Part shown: in pieces, positions 61,184 through 64,000 of the stretch
How the letters are laid out: the number at the start of each line of letters is the position of its first letter
How positions within the stretch are numbered: position 1 is the first letter of the stretch
Assembly: GCA_934120715.1 (NCBI GenBank)
Contig: CAKOUW010000001.1
Coordinates: 62,001 to 126,000 of the forward strand
Direction: 5' to 3'
Source of the DNA: an uncultured Bacilli bacterium
Lineage (GTDB): Bacteria > Bacillota_I > Bacilli_A > RF39 > UBA660
Length of the DNA: 64,000 nt
Position numbers and translations under genes: made by a program
The notes under the pieces: model-generated
Told to the model about the DNA's origin: nothing
The model's input: only the letters and a program-made list of their open reading frames with translations
The model's database searches: none

Positions 61184-61714
61184 ATCGCAAAGGATAAGAA
61201 TAGCATGTTGATTAACGATCAGATTAGGGCGAAAGAAGTACTAGTTATTGGACCTACTGGAGAACAAGTTGGTGTTAGATCTTTACAGGATGCTTTAACT
61301 TTAGCATCATATGCATCACTTGATTTGGTTCTTATTAGTCCAAATGCTAATCCACCTGTTTGTAAGGTAATGGATTATAATAAGTTCCGTTATGAAAAAC
61401 AGAAAAAAGAAAAAGAGTCACTTAAAAGACAAAGAGCTAATATGTCTGAGCTAAAAGAATATCGTTTATCACCTGTTATTGATGTGGGGGATTTTGAGAC
61501 TAAGCTTAGAAATGCAACAAAGTATTTACAAAAGGGTGATAGAATTAAGCTTACAGTTCGTTTTAAAGGACGTCAAATGGCTCATACTGAGCTTGGCAAG
61601 GAAGTTCTTGAGCGTTTTGCATCTAGGGTTACAGATTATGCGGATATAGATCAAAAACCTAAATTAGACGGTAAGACTATGACTATGTTATTAGTACCAA
61701 AAAAAGATAAATAG
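61184..61714 (+). CDS. infC: Translation initiation factor IF-3, AUC start
   Basis: 176 residues starting at ATC 61184, 6-7 nt after GGAGGTG. It reads IAKDKNSMLINDQIRAKEV, the normal IF-3 N-terminus. Upstream in-frame ATG/TTG codons would place the ribosome box inside the gene and add foreign residues. IF-3 genes commonly use AUU/AUC so that IF-3 limits its own synthesis. Later motifs: PPVCKVMDYNKFRYE, EYRLSPVIDVGDFETK, KGDRIKLTVRFKGRQMAHTELG. It is the first gene of infC-rpmI-rplT. Confidence 0.93.
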   Translation: MAKDKNSMLINDQIRAKEVLVIGPTGEQVGVRSLQDALTLASYASLDLVLISPNANPPVCKVMDYNKFRYEKQKKEKESLKRQRANMSELKEYRLSPVIDVGDFETKLRNATKYLQKGDRIKLTVRFKGRQMAHTELGKEVLERFASRVTDYADIDQKPKLDGKTMTMLLVPKKDK

Positions 61715-61729
61715 TAGGAGGATTTAAAT

Positions 61730-61915
61730 ATGCCAAAAATTAAGACACATAAAGCAACAGCTAAAGTTGTTAACAAACGTAAAAATGATTATAAAATAGG
61801 AAGAGCTGGTGGTCGTCATAATACAGGTTCTAAACCATCATCAGCAAATAGAAAGAATAGAAAGGGAGCTAATCTTAGCAAAGCTGATCAAAAAAGATTA
61901 AAGAATATAATCTAA
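61730..61915 (+). CDS. rpmI: 50S ribosomal protein L35
   Basis: 61 residues. PKIKTHKATAKVVNKRKN and KPSSANRKNRKGANLSKADQ are standard L35. AGGAGG precedes the ATG. It lies between infC and rplT. Confidence 0.96.
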   Translation: MPKIKTHKATAKVVNKRKNDYKIGRAGGRHNTGSKPSSANRKNRKGANLSKADQKRLKNII

Positions 61916-61937
61916 GCATTGAAGGAGGATATTAGAA

Positions 61938-62519
61938 ATGGCAAGAGTTAAAAATGGAGCTGTTACAAAGGCTCGTCATAAAAAAGTATTAAAAGAAGCT
62001 AAAGGTTACTTTGGCAGTAAACATAGATTATATAAAACTGCAAAAGAACAATTAATGCATTCTGGACAATATGCATTCAGAGACAGAAAACAAAAGAAGA
62101 GGGATTTCAGAAAGTTATGGATAACAAGAATTAATGCAGCTTGTCGTCAAAATGATATTAGTTATTCTAGATTTATAGAAGGACTTACAAAAGCTGGAGT
62201 TGAAGTTAACCGTAAGATGTTATCAGAGATTGCAATTAATGACCCTAAGATGTTTAGTGAGTTCGTTAAAATGGCAAGAGATGGTAAAGCTAGTAAAGTT
62301 ACAGTATCTAGTGAAGTAGTTGGACATGAGGTAACTATTAGTAATAAAGGTAGTGAAAAGAAGACTGCTACAAAGGCTGTAAAGAAAGAAGAAAAAAAGG
62401 AAGAAGCAGTTGATTATTCTAAGATGACAGTTAGTGAATTAAAAGAAATTGCTGCATCTAAAAAGATAAGTGTTACTGGTTTAAAGAAAGCTGAAATAAT
62501 TGAAGCTTTAAATAAATAA
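61938..62519 (+). CDS. rplT: 50S ribosomal protein L20 with SAP/Rho_N-like C-terminal extension
   Basis: 193 residues; bacterial L20 is usually about 118. Residues 1-117 are normal L20 (ARVKNGAVTKARHKKVLKEA, GYFGSKHRLYKTAKEQLMHS, RKQKKRDFRKLWITRINAA). A Lys/Glu-rich linker follows (about 118-157), then a 36-residue unit at 158-193 beginning VDYSKMTVSELKEIAA and ending GLKKAEIIEALNK. The pattern resembles SAP, HeH or Rho N-terminal domains that bind nucleic acid. The same unit ends S2 three genes' length downstream (33 of 36 residues equal). Confidence 0.95.
   Translation: MARVKNGAVTKARHKKVLKEAKGYFGSKHRLYKTAKEQLMHSGQYAFRDRKQKKRDFRKLWITRINAACRQNDISYSRFIEGLTKAGVEVNRKMLSEIAINDPKMFSEFVKMARDGKASKVTVSSEVVGHEVTISNKGSEKKTATKAVKKEEKKEEAVDYSKMTVSELKEIAASKKISVTGLKKAEIIEALNK
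62409..62519 (+). repeat. Shared tail repeat, copy in rplT
   Basis: The last 37 codons of rplT (with stop). Aligned base by base with 63439-63549, 96 of 111 positions agree (86%), most differences being synonymous. This is DNA-level duplication of the SAP/Rho_N-like unit. Confidence 0.9.
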
Positions 62520-62604
62520 ACATATTAGTGGATTTATTTGTCTAGTGCCAATTTGGTGATGAGTAATTAGAAACTAATAGAAGATAAAACGAAGGAGAAA
62601 AAAT

Positions 62605-63549
62605 ATGACTATTGTATCAATGAATTATTTATTAGAAGCTGGTGTTCATTTTGGACATCAAAAGAGAAGATGGAATCCAAAAATGAAGGAGTACATCTAT
62701 ACAACAAGAGATGATATTTATATTATCGATTTACAAAAAACAGTTAAGAAATTAGAAGAAGCATATGAAGCTATGAAGAAAATAGCTGAAGATGGTGGAA
62801 AAGTTCTATTTGTAGGAACTAAGAAACAAGCTCAAGAAGCCGCTGAAGAGTCAGCTGTTAGAACAAATAACTATTTTGTTAATGAAAGATGGCTTGGAGG
62901 AACTTTAACAAACTTTAGAACTATCCGTTCAAGAATTAAGAGAATGGAAGATATTGAAAAAATGGAACAAGATGGTACATTTGATATGCTTCCTAAAAAA
63001 GAAGTAATTCAAATTAGAAAAGAATATGACAAACTTAACAAGAATTTACGTGGTATTAGAGAAATGAAAAAAATGCCTCAAGCATTAGTAATTGTTGATC
63101 CTCGTAAAGAAGAAATTGCTATTAAGGAAGCTCATATTTTAGGAATCCCAGTATTTGGTATCGTTGATACTAACTGCGATCCAGATGTTGTTGATTATGT
63201 TATTCCTGGTAATGATGATGCTGTACGTTCAGTTAAATTAATTATTGGTGCTTTAACTAATGCTATTGCTGAGGTTAATGGTAATGAAGTAATTGACTAT
63301 ATTAGTGATGAAGATAAGGCTAAAGTAGAAAAGAAAGCAAGTAAGACTAAAGAAAATAGCGATAAAGTTGAAGCTAGTGAAGAAAAAGAAGCTAATGTTG
63401 AAGTAAAAGAAGAAGTAGCGCCAGTTAAAGAAGAAGCTGTTGATTATTCTAAGATGACAGTTAATGAATTAAAGGAAGTTGCTGCTAGTAAAAATATTAG
63501 TGTTACAGGACTTAAAAAGGCTGAAATAATTGAAGCTTTAAATAAATAG
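62605..63549 (+). CDS. rpsB: 30S ribosomal protein S2 with SAP/Rho_N-like C-terminal extension
   Basis: 314 residues; S2 is usually about 230-260. The core is normal: LLEAGVHFGHQKRRWNPKMKEYIY, FVGTKKQAQEAA, NYFVNERWLGGTLTNF, ALVIVDPRKEEIAIKEA, IPVFGIVDTNCDPD, AIAEVNG. After residue about 235 comes an acidic/Lys linker (SKTKENSDKVEASEEKEANV) and then the 36-residue unit (279-314) shared with L20. AAGGAG precedes the ATG. It is followed by tsf, as usual. Confidence 0.96.
   Translation: MTIVSMNYLLEAGVHFGHQKRRWNPKMKEYIYTTRDDIYIIDLQKTVKKLEEAYEAMKKIAEDGGKVLFVGTKKQAQEAAEESAVRTNNYFVNERWLGGTLTNFRTIRSRIKRMEDIEKMEQDGTFDMLPKKEVIQIRKEYDKLNKNLRGIREMKKMPQALVIVDPRKEEIAIKEAHILGIPVFGIVDTNCDPDVVDYVIPGNDDAVRSVKLIIGALTNAIAEVNGNEVIDYISDEDKAKVEKKASKTKENSDKVEASEEKEANVEVKEEVAPVKEEAVDYSKMTVNELKEVAASKNISVTGLKKAEIIEALNK
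63439..63549 (+). repeat. Shared tail repeat, copy in rpsB
   Basis: The last 37 codons of rpsB, partner of 62409-62519. Confidence 0.9.
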
Positions 63550-63558
63550 TTTGATTTT

Positions 63559-63589
63559 AAGGGACGGTGGATGGATTTATCGTTCCTTT
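63559..63589 (+). terminator. Hairpin between rpsB and tsf
   Basis: AAGGGACG, 14-nt loop, CGTTCCTT (one G-T). The T-tract is short, so partial termination or a processing site is possible. Confidence 0.45.
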
Positions 63590-63636
63590 CATATTAATAT
63601 TGTAGTATAATTAATTTATGATTGAAGGAGGATATT

Positions 63637-64000
63637 ATGATTAAAGCAAGTGATGTAAAGGATTTAAGAGAAAAAACAGGAGCTGGAATGCTTGATTGTA
63701 AAAAGGCACTTGAGGCTTGTGATGGAGATATGGAAAAGGCTGTTGATTGGCTACGTGAAAAGGGTATAGCAAAAGCTGCTAAAAAGGAAAGTAGAATTGC
63801 AGCAGAAGGTTTATGCCAAATTAAAGTTGATGGTAATAAGGCTGTAATTTTGGAAGTTAATTCAGAAACAGACTTTGTTGCGAAAAATGAAGAATTTACT
63901 AACTTTGTTGATTATTTAGCTGATATGATTTTAAAGAATGAGGCTAATACAGTTGAGGAAGTATTAAATATTAAAGATGGAACTGAGACTATTTCAGATA
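63637..64000 (+). CDS. tsf: Elongation factor Ts, N-terminal part (runs off the window)
   Basis: 121 codons are present. MIKASDVKDLREKTGAGMLDCKK is the EF-Ts UBA-like N-terminus, followed by ACDGDMEKAVDWLREKGIAKAA and the core TDFVAKNEEFTNFVDYLA (nucleotide-exchange motif). AAGGAGG lies before ATG 63637. The C-terminal part lies beyond 64000. It pairs with rpsB as in most bacteria. Confidence 0.97.
   Translation, partial: MIKASDVKDLREKTGAGMLDCKKALEACDGDMEKAVDWLREKGIAKAAKKESRIAAEGLCQIKVDGNKAVILEVNSETDFVAKNEEFTNFVDYLADMILKNEANTVEEVLNIKDGTETISD

Overview
The window is very AT-rich DNA. TGA is used as a stop throughout, so the code is standard and not the Mycoplasma code. T-box leaders, strong Shine-Dalgarno sites, T-tract terminators, SepF/DivIVA, SpoIIIAH/GerE/GerM/YqfC/YqfD and the era-recO and infC-rpmI-rplT neighbourhoods all point to a low-GC Firmicutes/Bacilli lineage with a small genome, resembling uncultured gut Bacilli (RF39/Erysipelotrichia-like). 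This placement is inferred from gene content; no 16S rRNA is present.

Layout. 1-3.9 kb: a minus-strand operon of 2-hydroxyacyl-CoA-dehydratase-related proteins, then a PH-domain protein and a membrane-anchored unknown. 3.9-5.6 kb: tRNA-Cys and tRNA-Gly followed by an IS605-type TnpB element with a broken tnpB and an intact omega-RNA-like 3' end. 5.7-22.6 kb: LemA/DUF2207, DUF362, HD, DUF1848, a Ca2+-type P-ATPase, a frameshifted DUF11-like protein, a CarD-like regulator, a frameshifted MATE pump behind an attenuator, and a hydrolase-MurF-Ddl cell-wall cluster. 22.7-25.9 kb: an accessory pocket with a HAD enzyme, a candidate type I toxin/antisense RNA, a KilA-N gene carrying a perfect 32-nt palindrome, and gene debris. 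25.9-27.2 kb: five tRNAs and a second, internally deleted copy of the TnpB element. 27.2-46.1 kb: mostly housekeeping genes (RluA, GH3, AsnRS, HerA-like, SepF, DivIVA, IleRS behind a T-box) and sporulation-type genes.

46.3-49.4 kb holds a compact peptide-export cassette: tRNA-Arg, then a C39-peptidase ABC exporter, a small frameshifted membrane accessory protein, two overlapping double-glycine peptides with GxxxG motifs, and a tiny membrane ORF that could be the immunity protein. This looks like an unannotated two-peptide (class IIb-like) bacteriocin. 49.4-57.6 kb: rpsU-yqeY-yqfC-yqfD-vanZ-ybeY-dgkA-cdd-era-yqzL-recO, then a very short T-box, an ORF without a normal start codon, and glyS. 57.6-61 kb: ogt and an odd pair, an HEXXH protein and an HTH/transglutaminase-like protein. 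61-64 kb: infC (AUC start)-rpmI-rplT-rpsB-tsf.

The signals I rate highest are the two-peptide bacteriocin cassette; a nearly identical SAP/Rho_N-like tail fused to both ribosomal proteins L20 and S2 (86% DNA identity over 111 nt by hand count); the candidate type I toxin-antitoxin; and the pair of TnpB elements, the second an exact 927-nt deletion derivative that keeps the omega-RNA region. Four genes are broken by one-base changes in homopolymers (A6, G5, T9, A6). These may be slippage sites, real decay or assembly errors, and reads are needed to tell which.
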